Part shown: positions 1 to 8,260 of the stretch, piece after piece
Layout of the letters: every line of letters starts with the position of its first letter
Position numbering within the stretch: the stretch's first letter is position 1
NCBI GenBank assembly: GCA_036265815.1
Contig: DATAOI010000113.1
Coordinates: forward strand, 80,300-117,306
Length of the DNA stretch: 37,007 nucleotides
Reading direction: 5' to 3'
Source: Gemmatimonadales bacterium
Lineage (GTDB): Bacteria > Gemmatimonadota > Gemmatimonadetes > Gemmatimonadales > GWC2-71-9
Position numbers and translations under genes: made by a program
Notes under the pieces: model-generated
What the model was told of the DNA's origin: nothing
The model's database searches: none
The model's input: the letters and a program-made list of their open reading frames with translations, nothing else

Positions 1-950
1 AAACGCGCACCCGTGGCCGGGCTCAGGCTCTCGACCTTGCCCTGGAACTTGAGATCGCCGTACGCGTCCACCGTGAACTCCACAGGGTCGCCCACCCGGA
101 CGTGCTCGAGCTGGGTCTCCTTGAGGTTGGCGGTGACCCAGATGTCCTTGTCGGGCACGATCGACATCAGGTTCTGTCCCACCTGCACCAGCGCTCCGGG
201 CTCGGCGGTGCGCTTGGCCACCATCCCGTCGACCGGCGCGAGCAGCGCACTATAGCTGAGCTGCAGCTGCGCGTTCTCCACGGCCGCCTGGGCGGCCGCC
301 ATCCGGGCATCGGCGCCCCGGACCGCCGCGCCCGAGGCGGAGACCTGACTGCCTGCGGCCGCGGCCTGCTTCTGGGCCGCCATCAGGTTGGCGTTGGCGG
401 CGTCGTAGGCCGCCTGGGCGGCATCGAGCTGCTGGGCGGAGACGATCTGCTTGGCGGCCAGCCCGCGATAGCGCTCCAAGTCGGCCGCGGCCTTCCGGAA
501 ATTCGCCTGGGCCGCGGCGACCGCCGCCTCGGCCGATGCCGCCTGCGCCTGGGTGGCCCGAAGCTGCGCCTCCGCCTGACCCGCGCGGCCGCGCAAGCTG
601 ACGGCGGTCTGGGCGTCGCGCAGCTCTGCCTCCGCCTGTTGCAGCCGGACTTCCACGTCGCGGTCGTCGAGCACCACGAGGGTGTCGCCCGCCTTGACGT
701 GCTGATTCTCCTCCACCAGCACGCGGGCGATGAAGCCCTGAATCCGGGGACTGATCACCGTGATGTGACCGTCGACCTGCGCGTTGTCCGAGGTCACATG
801 GTGCCGGGAGAAGATGTATCGGCGCACCCCCCAGCCGGCCAGGGTGAGAACCAGCAGGATCGCGACCAGAATGGTCAGACGGCGGGACCCGGACTTGGTC
901 GCCTCGGGCGCGGCAGTCGCGGGAACGTCAATTGCGATATCGGTCGACAT
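1..950 (-). CDS. HlyD/EmrA-family periplasmic adaptor (3' end cut off)
   Basis: This is the periplasmic membrane-fusion subunit of a tripartite drug or toxin efflux pump, linking an inner-membrane transporter to the TolC-type protein encoded next door. The ATG at 950 opens a frame that stays open to the window edge (about 316 codons), so the C-terminus is missing. A single transmembrane anchor (about residues 24-42, LTILVAILLVLTLAGWG) is followed by the family signature SDNAQVDGHITVISPRIQG (about residues 54-72) and a biotinyl-lipoyl-like stretch (VKAGDTLVVLDDRDVEV). A long Ala/Gln/Glu-rich helical hairpin follows, then a second beta region ending with SLSPATGARF, which is typical of EmrA-like proteins. 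It is the third gene of the TetR-TolC-HlyD operon, 26 bp after the TolC gene. The inner-membrane pump (MFS or ABC) is probably just outside the window; which kind cannot be told here. Confidence 0.92.
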   Translation of the reverse strand, partial: MSTDIAIDVPATAAPEATKSGSRRLTILVAILLVLTLAGWGVRRYIFSRHHVTSDNAQVDGHITVISPRIQGFIARVLVEENQHVKAGDTLVVLDDRDVEVRLQQAEAELRDAQTAVSLRGRAGQAEAQLRATQAQAASAEAAVAAAQANFRKAAADLERYRGLAAKQIVSAQQLDAAQAAYDAANANLMAAQKQAAAAGSQVSASGAAVRGADARMAAAQAAVENAQLQLSYSALLAPVDGMVAKRTAEPGALVQVGQNLMSIVPDKDIWVTANLKETQLEHVRVGDPVEFTVDAYGDLKFQGKVESLSPATGAR

Positions 951-976
951 GTTCGGTCTCGTTCGGGGTACGCGGT

Positions 977-2293
977 CTATTTCAGTTGGTCGATGACACC
1001 GAGGGCCCGGTAGGCGCTCACCCGGGCGGTGCCGTAATTCACTCGGGCCTGGATCAGCGCGTCACGCGCGCCGATCACCGAACCCTGGGCGTTGGTCGTC
1101 TCCACGCTGCTGGCCACCCCACTCTGAAAACGCTCCTGGGCCTGCGCCAGCTCCTGCTCCGCCAGGCGCAGCCGATCGCCGGCGATGGCTACCTGCTGCT
1201 GGGCGGAGGCGAGGTCGAGCACGGCCTGCCGTGCCTCGGTCTCGACCCGATTCACCAGGTCGTGCTCCCGGATCTCCTGCACCTCCAGGCGGGCGGACTG
1301 CTCCTTGGCCCGACTCTGCCGGCGGAATCCGTCGAGAATCGGGACGCTGAGCAGCAACTGCACGTTGTAGCTCCCCTCCAGGGTACTGCTCTGCCGTCCG
1401 GTCTGCTGATAGGCCCCGTTGAGCGAGAGGTTGGGCAGGTTCTCCTGCCGAATGGCCGTGAGCGAGTTGCGGGCCGCCTTGGTCCGGCTGCGCTCGGCGG
1501 CGAGCTCGGCCCGGTGCTCCCGGGCAAACGCAGCGGCGGTATCGGGGGCGAGGGGCAGGTCGAGGGTGCCGAGGCCCAGTGAATCGGCCAACCGGAGCCG
1601 GGTCCCCGAGGGAAGATCGAGCGTGCGCAGCAGATCGAGCTGGGCACGGTCGGCCGCGTTGCGGGCGACCTCGAGCTGGGTGCGGACCGAGGCGAAACTG
1701 ACTTCGCTGCGGGTCGCGTCGATGGCCGGACTGACGCCGGCCGTGACCAATTGGCGCGCCTGGCCGAGCAGCTGCGCCGCGACGGTGCTGTCCGCCTCTC
1801 TCGCGCGGATCGTCTCGTTGGCGCTGAGCGCGCGGAGGTAGGCGAGTCCGGCCGTGGCGCCGGCAATCTCGCCGACGGCTTGAGCATCGAGGCCGGCCGC
1901 GACCGCGGTATCTCGCGCCGCCCGGAGCCGGGTGATCGTGCCGGCATCGAACAGCAGCTGCTCGCCCCGGAGCTGCAGGGTGAGGATGTTGAACGGGTCG
2001 GTGACTCCGGTGGCCACCGGGATGCCGAACTGATCGAGGTTGAGAGTCTGGCGCAGATACGAGGCGTTGCCGCTGATGTTGGGTAGCAGGTCCGCCCGAC
2101 GCTCGCCGACCTTGGCGTCAGCCGCCCGCACGTTGAGCCGGGCGACCGCGGCATCGACTCCCTGGCGGCGGCCCAGCGAGATCGCCTGCAGCAGGGTGAG
2201 GGGGCCGGTCGGGGTGACGGGCTGCTGCTGGGCGCCGAGCGGACCGACCGAGCCCAGCGCGAGCAGCACCACGGTGATCAGAAGGCGAGGCAT
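977..2293 (-). CDS. TolC-family outer-membrane efflux protein
   Basis: The 438-residue product is the outer-membrane channel of the efflux system. It has an N-terminal signal peptide (MPRLLITVVLLALGSVGPLGAQ, cleavage near residue 22). Two repeated helical-hairpin units follow, starting with LTLLQAISLGRRQGVDAAVA and, in the second half, DTAAAFAREHRAELAAERSR. The segments LPNISGNASYLRQTL and LPNLSLNGAYQQT are the classic beta-strand entry motifs of the two TolC repeats. A late segment, AQERFQSGVASSVETTNAQ, matches the conserved end of the family. The ATG start is supported by a GAGGAA ribosome site overlapping the stop of the upstream TetR gene, 11 bp away, which suggests translational coupling. 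It lies between the regulator and the HlyD adaptor in one operon. Confidence 0.93.
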   Translation of the reverse strand: MPRLLITVVLLALGSVGPLGAQQQPVTPTGPLTLLQAISLGRRQGVDAAVARLNVRAADAKVGERRADLLPNISGNASYLRQTLNLDQFGIPVATGVTDPFNILTLQLRGEQLLFDAGTITRLRAARDTAVAAGLDAQAVGEIAGATAGLAYLRALSANETIRAREADSTVAAQLLGQARQLVTAGVSPAIDATRSEVSFASVRTQLEVARNAADRAQLDLLRTLDLPSGTRLRLADSLGLGTLDLPLAPDTAAAFAREHRAELAAERSRTKAARNSLTAIRQENLPNLSLNGAYQQTGRQSSTLEGSYNVQLLLSVPILDGFRRQSRAKEQSARLEVQEIREHDLVNRVETEARQAVLDLASAQQQVAIAGDRLRLAEQELAQAQERFQSGVASSVETTNAQGSVIGARDALIQARVNYGTARVSAYRALGVIDQLK

Positions 2294-2304
2294 GCGGCAA
2301 TTCC

Positions 2305-2988
2305 TCAGAGTGCGTCAGGCGCCGGAAGCTGGCCCGGGTCGGTTGGGCGCGCCAGGACACCGTTCAGGTACAGGTCGATCAAGCCTTCGAGCGTCTGCTC
2401 TTCGGACAGGGCGCCGGGATCGAAGCGGTGGAAGAAGCACTGCACCTGGGCGGTCTGCACCAGGAGAGAGCACAGTCCCCGCGCCGCGAACCCGTGCGCC
2501 ACCGGACGGAACTCGCCGGATTCGACGCCCCGCCGGATCACGTCCTCCACCAGCCGGCGGGCACGGAGGATCACTTCCTCGAAGTAGAACTTGGCCAGCT
2601 CCGGGAAGTTGCTCAGCTCCGCATGGACCAGCCGGCTGATCCGAGCCATCTGGTCGTTGCGCATCCGGTGGTACATCCGCCGGACCAGTCCGGCCAGCAG
2701 CTCCCGGCAGGGGCCTTCATGGCTGCGGACGATCTCCTCCGCTTCGGTGAGGGCCGCGACGACCTTGGCCCGGACCATCTCACGGAAGAGGGATTCTTTG
2801 GAATCGAAATAGAGATACACCGTGCCCTTGCTCACCCCGGCCAGTCGGGCCACATCCTCCAGCTTGGATCGGGCGAAGCCGTGCTCGCAGAACACCTGCT
2901 GGGCGGCGTCGATGATCTCCTCGGGGCGGGCCTCGGGGCGGCGTTGCCAGCGGGGGATGGCGGTGTCGGTGGGATCGGGGCTTGCCAA
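2305..2988 (-). CDS. TetR/AcrR-family transcriptional repressor
   Basis: The 227-residue product is a one-component regulator. An N-terminal TetR DNA-binding domain begins at about residue 19 (PEEIIDAAQQVFCEHGFARS). Its helix-turn-helix is LEDVARLAGVSKGTVYLYF, followed by the usual DSKESLFREMV segment. The C-terminal half is helical and ligand-binding, with a DNQMARI/HAELSNFPELAKFYFEEV region seen in efflux-linked AcrR types. The start is a TTG at 2988; no ATG or GTG lies between it and the DNA-binding domain, and a GAGAGG ribosome site sits 5 bases upstream. It is the first gene of the efflux operon. A perfect palindrome at 3017-3030 immediately after its -10 box makes autorepression with relief by a pump substrate the natural model (inference). 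Confidence 0.95.
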   Translation of the reverse strand: MASPDPTDTAIPRWQRRPEARPEEIIDAAQQVFCEHGFARSKLEDVARLAGVSKGTVYLYFDSKESLFREMVRAKVVAALTEAEEIVRSHEGPCRELLAGLVRRMYHRMRNDQMARISRLVHAELSNFPELAKFYFEEVILRARRLVEDVIRRGVESGEFRPVAHGFAARGLCSLLVQTAQVQCFFHRFDPGALSEEQTLEGLIDLYLNGVLARPTDPGQLPAPDAL

Positions 2989-3016
2989 GGGTGCCTCTCG
3001 CGTGGGAATATAAATA

Positions 3017-3030
3017 ACTGACCGGTCAGT
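3017..3030. promoter_or_regulatory. TetR-type operator palindrome
   Basis: ACTGACCGGTCAGT is a perfect 14-bp palindrome. It starts one base after the -10 hexamer of the minus-strand promoter and must cover the transcription start. GACCGGTC-centred palindromes are typical binding sites of AcrR-like TetR repressors, and the TetR gene starts 29 bp downstream. Confidence 0.85.
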
Positions 3031-3058
3031 AATATATCAGCCCCCTCGAACCCGTCAA
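3031..3058 (-). promoter_or_regulatory. sigma-70-like promoter of the efflux operon
   Basis: Read on the minus strand, TTGACG (3058-3053) and TATATT (3036-3031) are separated by 16 bases, a near-consensus housekeeping promoter. The palindromic operator begins right after the -10 box. Confidence 0.8.
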
Positions 3059-3077
3059 GACAACCCCCGCTGTTCTC

Positions 3078-3106
3078 TTGCTCCCCACCACGGAAGTTCC
3101 TAAGTT
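3078..3106 (+). promoter_or_regulatory. possible promoter of the TPR-M16 gene pair
   Basis: TTGCTC (3078-3083) and TAAGTT (3101-3106) with a 17-base spacer lie 29 bp upstream of the TPR gene start. Both boxes are weak matches to the sigma-70 consensus, so this is tentative. Confidence 0.35.
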
Positions 3107-3135
3107 GCAGTAACCTACCCGCCGGAGGCCGGCCG

Positions 3136-4254
3136 ATGTCGGGCGCATTCCTCAGCTCCGACGACTTCGACGAACAAGCGCATCACCTCTATAATGAAGG
3201 CCGGTACGATGAAGCCCTGACGATCCTCAAGGAAGGCATCTCGCTCTACCCCCATGCTGTCGAGCTCCATGTCGGAAGGGCCTATGCCCACCTCGCCCGG
3301 GAGGAGTACGCCTGGGCCCGGCGGAGCTTCGAGCAGGCCCTGGCCCTGGACCCCGACCACGAAGACGGCCTGGCCGGATTGGGGGAGACCCTGCTCAAGG
3401 TGGGCGACCGCCCAGGCTCGATGCGGGCGTTCGAGCGGATCCTCCAGCTGGGCTTTCAGGACGACCACGAATTGATGCTGCAGGTGGGACGGGCCCTCTT
3501 TCGCGAGGGTCTGGTGGGGCCCGCGCACCGGTTCTTCGATCTGGCGGCGTCGGCCCACCCCGATTCGCCGGATGCGGCCGCGTGCCTGGGGTACGCCTCG
3601 CATCGCCTGGGCAACGACGCGGGCTCGCTCTATTGGCTCCGCCGCGCGCTGGAGATCGATGCCGGCTACGCCGAGGCGAGGATCTATCTCGCCAACCTGC
3701 TCTACGACCGGGGGGAGACGGAGGCGGCGCTGCACCAGCTGGAACGGACCCAGCCGGAGGACCATTTCGACGAGCTGGGCATCTGGCGGCACATCGAGCT
3801 CAAGAAGACGGTCTACCGCCTGCCCGACGAAGATCCCGAGCTGACGCCCTGGCTCGCGCGCCTGAGCGAGGTGGCCGGCGAGCCCGACCCGATCGACATG
3901 CTGCTCGCCGAAGTGGAAGCACAGCAGCCCGACGGCACGGTGCGCGACCCGCACCAGCTGGAGCTCTTCGGCACCCTCCTGAGCGAGCTCCATGCGATGC
4001 AGAAGCGGCCGGGCCAGGGCGAATCCCACCTGGTCGTGACCTTGGGCGGGCAGGCGATCCGGGGGACCTGGGACGAGATCCTGCTGCAGATGAAAGCCGC
4101 GGACCGCGAATGGGCCCACGGCTCCCTCAGCGACTTCATGGCGAGCCTGGCTCGGCGGGGGCAGACCGAGACCGGTGTCGTCATCCCCACCACCGACGCG
4201 GAGGCCTTCATTCGTGGTAGCGCCGAAGCCGGCGTGCTGCGAATCGTAATGTAG
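3136..4254 (+). CDS. tetratricopeptide-repeat protein
   Basis: The product has 372 residues. The first about 200 form consecutive TPR helix pairs (YNEGRYDEALTILKEGISLYP, REEYAWARRSFEQALALDPDH, VGDRPGSMRAFERILQLGF, RLGNDAGSLYWLRRALEID, DRGETEAALHQLERTQP). The C-terminal about 120 residues form a separate mixed region (SHLVVTLGGQAIRGTWDEILLQMKAA) that I do not recognise. There is no signal peptide, so it is probably a cytoplasmic scaffold. The ATG has a GGAGG ribosome site a few bases upstream. It is 12 bp from the M16 peptidase gene, so the two are almost certainly cotranscribed. TPR proteins beside M16 peptidases occur in several phyla, but no specific role can be assigned here. Confidence 0.9.
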   Translation: MSGAFLSSDDFDEQAHHLYNEGRYDEALTILKEGISLYPHAVELHVGRAYAHLAREEYAWARRSFEQALALDPDHEDGLAGLGETLLKVGDRPGSMRAFERILQLGFQDDHELMLQVGRALFREGLVGPAHRFFDLAASAHPDSPDAAACLGYASHRLGNDAGSLYWLRRALEIDAGYAEARIYLANLLYDRGETEAALHQLERTQPEDHFDELGIWRHIELKKTVYRLPDEDPELTPWLARLSEVAGEPDPIDMLLAEVEAQQPDGTVRDPHQLELFGTLLSELHAMQKRPGQGESHLVVTLGGQAIRGTWDEILLQMKAADREWAHGSLSDFMASLARRGQTETGVVIPTTDAEAFIRGSAEAGVLRIVM

Positions 4255-4266
4255 AGGCGGCCCACC

Positions 4267-6924
4267 GTGTCCTCCACTCCGACGCTCTGGACCGCCGGCG
4301 TCCTCCGCCAGGTATTGCCCAACGGCTTGACGCTGCTGGTCCAGGAGGATCGCTCCGCTCCCGTAGTCGCCGTGGTCACCCACGTCCAGGCGGGCTTTTT
4401 CGACGAGCCTGACCGCTGGATCGGCATCTCCCACGTTCTCGAGCACATGTTCTTCAAGGGCACCGAGCGCCGGGGCGTCGGCGCCATCGCCCGGGAGACC
4501 AAGAGCGCGGGAGGATATCTCAACGCCAGTACCAGCTACGACCACACCAACTACTTCGCCGTCCTGCCCGCCTCCGGGCTGGCAGCGGCGCTCGACATCC
4601 AATCCGACGCCCTCCGCCACTCGCTGATCGACCCGGGTGAGCTCGCCCGCGAGCTGCAGGTCATCATCCAGGAAGCCAAACGCAAGCTGGACACGCCGTC
4701 CTCGGTCACATACGAAACGCTGCACGAGGTGATGTTCGACCGCCACCGGATCCGCCGCTGGCGCATCGGGCACGAGGCCGAGCTGGCCGCGCTCACCCGG
4801 GACGACCTGTGGCAGTATTACCAGTCCCGCTATGTGCCCGAGCGCACCATCGTGGCGATCGTGGGAGCGGTCGAGCCGGAGCGGGCGCTCGCGCTGGCCG
4901 CCGCCCGATACGCCGATTGGGCGGCCCGACCGGGCGCGGTCGACCACTCGCCCGACGAGCCGCCCCACCGCGACGTGCGAGTCCGCACCCTGCGCGGCGA
5001 CGTGACCCAGGCGGAGCTGGCGCTCGGGTGGCGAACGGTGCCACCGCTGCACGTCGACTCCGCCGCGCTGGATGTCGCCGCGGCGGTGTTGGGCTCGGGC
5101 CGGGGGAGCTGGTTGCACGCCCGCCTCCGCGAGCCGGGAATCGTGACCTGGGCCGCGGCCCACAACTACGCTCCCACCGAGGTCGGTGTCTTCAGTATCT
5201 CGGCGGAGCTCGCGCCCGACCGGATCACCGCCGCGCTCGAGGGCGTCGCCGAGTCGGTGGCGCGCCTTTCGATGCTGGGGCCGACGGAGGAGGACGTCGA
5301 GCGGGCCAAGACGCTGCTGCGGGCGCGCTGGGCCCGCCGTCTGGAGTCGATGGAAGGTCGCGCCGCTTCCCTGGCCGCGGCCGAGGCGCTCGACGGTTTC
5401 TCGTTCCTCGATCGGGAGTACGAGGCGCTCGGCGCCGTCGGGCCGGACGACGCGAGGGCCGTTGCCGCCCGCTATCTGGATCCGGAGGGCGTGGCCGGCG
5501 TGGCCTACCTGCCCGACGGGGATGGGACCGAGCTGACCGTGGACGCGCTCGGGCGGCCGTTCGCGCTCTCCGGACTCGAGCCGTTGCCGGTCACCCAGGT
5601 GTCTCTTCCCACGCGCCAGCCGCCGGCTTTCGTGACTGGCCGCCGGGAGGCCGAGGTCCTCCACGTCGCTCTCGCGGGCGTGGACCTGCTGCTCCGGCGG
5701 AAGCCGGGTGTTCCGCTGGTGACGCTGGGCCTCTACGCGCCGCGCGCACGTTTCGATCCCCCGTCCCAGGCGGGGCTCGGCTCGCTTACGGTGCGAAGCT
5801 CGGTGCGGGGAGCGGGCGGGCTCGATGCCGGCGGATTGGCCTTCGCCTTCGAGCGACTGGGCGGAACCCTGACTCCGACGGCGGCCTCCGACTGGCTCGG
5901 TCTGGGCACCACCGTCCTGGCAGAGCATCTGGCCGAAGCCGCGTCGCTGATCGATCTGGTGTACCGCACCCCGCATCTCTCCGCCGCGGACGTGGAGCTG
6001 GAGCGAGGGCTCCTGGTCGCCGAGGCGGAGCAGGTGACCGACGACATGTTCCGCTATCCGTTCCAGCTGGCCTTCGAGATCGCCTTCGGCGGGCAGGGGT
6101 ATGGCCTGCCGGTGATGGGACTTCCCCATACCCTGGCAGGCCTCACGGCCGCCGACGTCCGTGCCTGGCACGAGGCCGCCCTGCTTGGCATCAGACCGGT
6201 CGTGATCGCCGTGGGCGAGGTGGACCCGGACGAGGCAGCGGGGATCCTGGCGGGGGTATTTCAGGGTCACCCCACGCGGCCCGCGCTGGATCGTCTGCCG
6301 CCGGTCGACTGGGTCGTGAACGAGCCGGGTGGGGCGCCCAGCCGGGTGGTGCGCCGGGAGAAGGCACAAGCGGCCCTCGCCATGGGGTTTCCCGGTCCGG
6401 GCCGAGGCGATACCGACCGGGCCGCGGCACAGGTCTGGGCCGCGGTCGCGAGCGGGCTGGGAGGGAGGCTGTTCGAAGCGCTGCGCGACCGTCGATCGCT
6501 GGCCTACACGGTGGTCGCGTCCGCCTGGCAGAAGGCCCGCGCCGGGGCACTGGTCACTTACATCGCCACCTCGCCCGAGCGGGAAGACGAAGCCCGGGAG
6601 GCTATGCTGGAGGAGCTCGACCGCTTCGCCGGCGAGCCGGTCAGCCAGCCGGAGCTCAGGCAGGCCATCAACTACCTCGCGGGCCAGGCCGAAGTGAGCC
6701 GGCAGAGCGGAGGCGCGGTTGCAGGCGAGATTCTGGACGCCTGGGTGGCGGGACGCGGCTTGAGCGAGCTGATCGATCCGGCGGACGCATTTCGACGGGT
6801 CACCGCCGAGGACGTGCAGCGGGTTGCGGTGCGGTGCCTCGACCGCTCACGGCGCGTGGAAGGAGTCATTCGTGGCACCGGGGCCGTCCGGCCGAGGCTC
6901 GCCGCCCTTGGTGCGATCCCCTAG
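4267..6924 (+). CDS. M16-family zinc metallopeptidase (pitrilysin/processing-peptidase type)
   Basis: The 885-residue product carries both M16 halves in one chain. The N-terminal half has the inverted zinc motif HVLEH (His56, Glu59, His60) and the third ligand Glu136 (QVIIQEAKRKL), so it should be catalytically active. The C-terminal half (from about residue 455) has no zinc motif but keeps the conserved arginine/tyrosine loop GGRLFEALRDRRSLAYTV that binds the peptide end. There is no clear signal peptide, so a cytoplasmic location is likely unless the start is elsewhere. The GTG start follows a GAGG site 12 bp after the TPR gene. Its stop codon overlaps the stop of the convergent SpeD-like gene (shared bases 6922-6923). 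Confidence 0.95.
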   Translation: MSSTPTLWTAGVLRQVLPNGLTLLVQEDRSAPVVAVVTHVQAGFFDEPDRWIGISHVLEHMFFKGTERRGVGAIARETKSAGGYLNASTSYDHTNYFAVLPASGLAAALDIQSDALRHSLIDPGELARELQVIIQEAKRKLDTPSSVTYETLHEVMFDRHRIRRWRIGHEAELAALTRDDLWQYYQSRYVPERTIVAIVGAVEPERALALAAARYADWAARPGAVDHSPDEPPHRDVRVRTLRGDVTQAELALGWRTVPPLHVDSAALDVAAAVLGSGRGSWLHARLREPGIVTWAAAHNYAPTEVGVFSISAELAPDRITAALEGVAESVARLSMLGPTEEDVERAKTLLRARWARRLESMEGRAASLAAAEALDGFSFLDREYEALGAVGPDDARAVAARYLDPEGVAGVAYLPDGDGTELTVDALGRPFALSGLEPLPVTQVSLPTRQPPAFVTGRREAEVLHVALAGVDLLLRRKPGVPLVTLGLYAPRARFDPPSQAGLGSLTVRSSVRGAGGLDAGGLAFAFERLGGTLTPTAASDWLGLGTTVLAEHLAEAASLIDLVYRTPHLSAADVELERGLLVAEAEQVTDDMFRYPFQLAFEIAFGGQGYGLPVMGLPHTLAGLTAADVRAWHEAALLGIRPVVIAVGEVDPDEAAGILAGVFQGHPTRPALDRLPPVDWVVNEPGGAPSRVVRREKAQAALAMGFPGPGRGDTDRAAAQVWAAVASGLGGRLFEALRDRRSLAYTVVASAWQKARAGALVTYIATSPEREDEAREAMLEELDRFAGEPVSQPELRQAINYLAGQAEVSRQSGGAVAGEILDAWVAGRGLSELIDPADAFRRVTAEDVQRVAVRCLDRSRRVEGVIRGTGAVRPRLAALGAIP

Positions 6925-7241
6925 GCCAGCTCGGCCGATACTCCCAATCGCCGCGCGATCACCTCGACGCCCTTCCGCGGGTCCGCCGGGGCGCGGGCGA
7001 CGATATCCACCAGGCAGAGTCCTTCGGCCGGCGCGGTGTGGAGCACGATGTGCCCCTCGCGGCACAGCATGGCGATCACGACGCCGCCCGGACCATCCCG
7101 CACGACCGGCGGCCCCAGCGCCGGCATGCCCACCGCCCCCGCGGCCGCGACGACGACCGCCGAGAGACCGTGGGCGTCGGCAAGACGGGCGCCGGGCACC
7201 GAGGTGAGCTCCAGCAGTTGGTGATCGAAGGAAGGCTGCAC
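6921..7241 (-). CDS. SpeD-like protein lacking the pyruvoyl serine
   Basis: The 106-residue product aligns along its whole length with prokaryotic S-adenosylmethionine decarboxylase proenzymes, as judged by eye against remembered SpeD sequences. Shared features are the N-terminal HQLLEL segment, a GVVI strand, the CREGHIVLHTAPAEG loop (family SESHxxIHxxPExG), VDIV and a C-terminal helix ending RRLG. In active SpeD, the chain is cut before Ser in Glu-Ser-His and that Ser becomes the pyruvoyl cofactor. Here the triplet is Glu62-Gly63-His64 and the Gly codon is GGG. The following PE is PA, and the TCG motif holding the catalytic Cys is replaced by ARA. It should therefore be unable to self-process or decarboxylate by the known mechanism. 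It starts with GTG, converges on the M16 gene and diverges from the phosphatidyltransferase gene. A regulatory or ligand-binding role is possible but unproven. Confidence 0.75.
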   Translation of the reverse strand: MQPSFDHQLLELTSVPGARLADAHGLSAVVVAAAGAVGMPALGPPVVRDGPGGVVIAMLCREGHIVLHTAPAEGLCLVDIVARAPADPRKGVEVIARRLGVSAELA

Positions 7242-7292
7242 GCGAGAGTCTCGGCGGCGTCAGGCGCGGGCGGGTAGGGTATCTTCTACGCC

Positions 7293-7853
7293 ATGCCGTC
7301 CGAAGCTAGTCCGCGCCAGATGGGCGAGCAAGACCGACGCGACTGGACCATCGCCGATCTTCTGAGCGTGGTCCGGATTCCTCTGGCGGTGGCGTTCCCG
7401 CTGGTCTCCAACGATTGGCGTTTCGCCGTGCTGGCGACCGCGGCGGCAACCGATCTGCTCGACGGTCAGTTGGCCCGCCGGTTCGGCAGCTCCCGCTTCG
7501 GCGCGGTGATCGATCCAGTGGCCGACAAGCTGTTCATGGCCTCGGCGTTCGGGGTCGTGGCCCTGAGCGGGCGCCTGGAGATCTACGAGATCATCGGCGT
7601 CCTGCTGCGGGACATCGTGGCCACCGTCGCCTTCGTGGCGACCCTGGTGTCCAAGCGGCCCCGGGCGATTCCCGCCCGCGCCGGCGGCAAGGCCGTGACC
7701 GTGGCCCAGGTGCTCACCCTGATGGCGTTCCTGGCGGACTCGCCCCACCTTCGCGAGCTCGCCTGGGCCACCACGGCGGTCGCGCTCTACGCCATCTGGG
7801 ACTACTATCGCGCGGCGGAAACCGCCGGGCGATCGGTCGGAGGAATCAGGTGA
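7293..7853 (+). CDS. CDP-alcohol phosphatidyltransferase (PgsA-like)
   Basis: The 186-residue integral membrane enzyme transfers a phosphatidyl group from CDP-diacylglycerol to an alcohol. The catalytic signature D-x2-D-G-x2-A-R-...-G-x3-D-x3-D is complete: Asp54, Asp57-Gly58, Ala61-Arg62, Gly70, Asp74 and Asp78 (DLLDGQLARRFGSSRFGAVI, then DPVAD). Several hydrophobic helices surround it. The N-terminal LLSVVRIPLAVAF segment is typical of PgsA-type enzymes that make phosphatidylglycerophosphate, but the acceptor alcohol cannot be fixed from sequence alone. The ATG at 7293 is used; an internal ATG at 7320 is also possible. Its stop overlaps the GTG start of the OsmC gene, so the two are translationally coupled. 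Confidence 0.88.
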   Translation: MPSEASPRQMGEQDRRDWTIADLLSVVRIPLAVAFPLVSNDWRFAVLATAAATDLLDGQLARRFGSSRFGAVIDPVADKLFMASAFGVVALSGRLEIYEIIGVLLRDIVATVAFVATLVSKRPRAIPARAGGKAVTVAQVLTLMAFLADSPHLRELAWATTAVALYAIWDYYRAAETAGRSVGGIR

Positions 7854-8260
7854 CGGTCGAGACCAAACGGGCCAGCCTGCGCTGGCAGGCCGGCCTCATG
7901 TTCCGCGGGGGCGAACCGGGGGGTCCCGAGACGACGATCGATGGCGACAACGCCGCTGCTCCAGGCCCCATGCTGACCCTGCTGCTGGCGGCCGGCGCGT
8001 GCAGCGGTGCGGACGTGGTGCTGATGCTCGAGAAGATGCGGGTGAGGCTGCGGGAGTTCCGTCTCGAGGCGAGCGGGCAGCGGCGGGAGGAGGAGCCGCG
8101 CCGCTACACCGCGATGCACCTGCACTATCATCTCGCGGGCGAAGGACTGGACGAGTCGAAGGCCCGCCGGGCGATCGACCTCTCCATCCAGAAGTACTGC
8201 TCGGTCCTGCACTCGCTCGCTCCGGATATCCGGATCACCAGTGGATTCACGCTGGGCTGA
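7850..8260 (+). CDS. OsmC/Ohr-family protein
   Basis: The 136-residue product is a thiol-dependent hydroperoxide-reductase-type protein. Both family cysteines are present: Cys51 in LAAGACSGADVV and Cys117 in IQKYCSVLHSLAPDI. Their spacing and surroundings match OsmC-type peroxidases rather than Ohr. The GTG at 7850 overlaps the TGA of the phosphatidyltransferase gene and has a GGAGG site 6 bases upstream, which fixes the start. The role is probably detoxification of organic or lipid hydroperoxides; pairing with a phospholipid-synthesis gene is consistent but not proof. Confidence 0.88.
   Translation: MTVETKRASLRWQAGLMFRGGEPGGPETTIDGDNAAAPGPMLTLLLAAGACSGADVVLMLEKMRVRLREFRLEASGQRREEEPRRYTAMHLHYHLAGEGLDESKARRAIDLSIQKYCSVLHSLAPDIRITSGFTLG

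Noticed and set aside
3115-6369. Minus-strand open frame of 1084 codons opposite the TPR and M16 genes
   Set aside because: Composition is Gly/Arg/His/Gln-rich without domains, and the plus strand encodes clear TPR and M16 motifs; long antisense frames are expected at this GC content.
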